Positions 5,233-5,451 of a stretch of 5,451 bases of DNA are shown piece after piece (positions within the stretch are counted from its first letter, which is position 1; each line of letters starts with the position of its first letter). The notes beneath the pieces are model-generated. The model was given only the letters and a program-made list of their open reading frames with translations. It ran no database searches and was not told where the DNA came from. This DNA comes from Nanobdellota archaeon. Its GTDB lineage: Archaea > Nanobdellota > Nanobdellia > Pacearchaeales > GW2011-AR1. The DNA is taken from NCBI GenBank assembly GCA_018901625.1, contig JAHIEM010000104.1, forward strand, positions 1 through 5,451, given 5' to 3'. Both the position numbers and the translations under genes were made by a program.

Positions 5233-5451
5233 ATGGATATTAAATCTGGGAAAGAGAAGATTTTTGCCGGGATATTAACTATAGCTATACTGGCTATTCT
5301 TGTATTGTCCGGGCCTGTGAATGCTTTTAGTGTTAATTTTAGCGGGTTTCAGAATGTGCATAAAGGCGGAAAAACCTCAACAACTGCCTCGCTTGAGATA
5401 AGGGGAGATGAAGTAATGAGCCTTGAAAACCCTGTTGAGATATATGTTGAT
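5233..5451 (+). CDS. N-terminus of a secreted or envelope protein (truncated by window end)
   Basis: An open frame runs from ATG 5233 to the window end, 73 codons without a stop, so only the N-terminus is seen. The protein begins MDIKSGKEK, followed by a hydrophobic segment at about residues 10-27 (IFAGILTIAILAILVLSG). The stretch PVNA at 28-31 gives a plausible signal peptidase I site after A31. The exported part (FSVNFSGFQNV..., SLEIRGDEVMSLENPVEIYVD) looks like beta-sandwich extracellular sequence with alternating hydrophobic residues. I do not recognise the family. It has its own promoter and is probably unrelated to the ATPases. The hydrophobic segment could instead remain as an N-terminal anchor. 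Confidence 0.75.
   Translation, partial: MDIKSGKEKIFAGILTIAILAILVLSGPVNAFSVNFSGFQNVHKGGKTSTTASLEIRGDEVMSLENPVEIYVD

Overview
The window looks archaeal, most like a small-genome DPANN-type archaeon (Woesearchaeota or Pacearchaeota style). This rests on AT-rich DNA, genes preceded by TTTAAATA-type TATA boxes at archaeal distances, mostly no Shine-Dalgarno sequence, and three P-loop ATPases of families strongly expanded in archaea. The lineage is an inference; no marker gene is present.

Layout: (1) 81-1334, minus strand: an AAA_14/DUF4143 ATPase (COG1373 type) with an intact C-terminal PD-(D/E)XK nuclease motif. Its leader holds a perfect 16-bp palindrome. (2) 1335-1541: a divergent intergenic region. 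(3) 1542-2147, plus strand: a small predicted lipoprotein of unknown family. (4) 2327-3571, plus strand: a second AAA_14/DUF4143 ATPase, of a different subfamily, whose nuclease motif is altered (QVC in place of ExK). (5) 3572-3752: a regulatory region with five copies of the palindrome AGTATACT (one imperfect), three of them overlapping the core promoter of the next gene. (6) 3753-5111, plus strand: an archaeal ATPase of the PF01637 + DUF234 type (COG1672) with an intact nuclease motif. (7) 5233 to the window end: the start of a secreted or membrane-anchored protein, cut off by the window edge.

The main theme is three related but clearly diverged ATPase / winged-helix / restriction-endonuclease-fold proteins within about 5 kb. 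Each has its own promoter, and each promoter has a different inverted-repeat element at or near it. No operon is evident: spacers are 121-207 bp and the first gene points the other way. This resembles an accessory or defence-like island of independently regulated ATPase-nucleases rather than one multi-subunit machine. The cellular role of these families is not established, so any defence, mobile-element or regulatory function is a hypothesis. No tRNA, rRNA, CRISPR array, transposase or integrase is visible.
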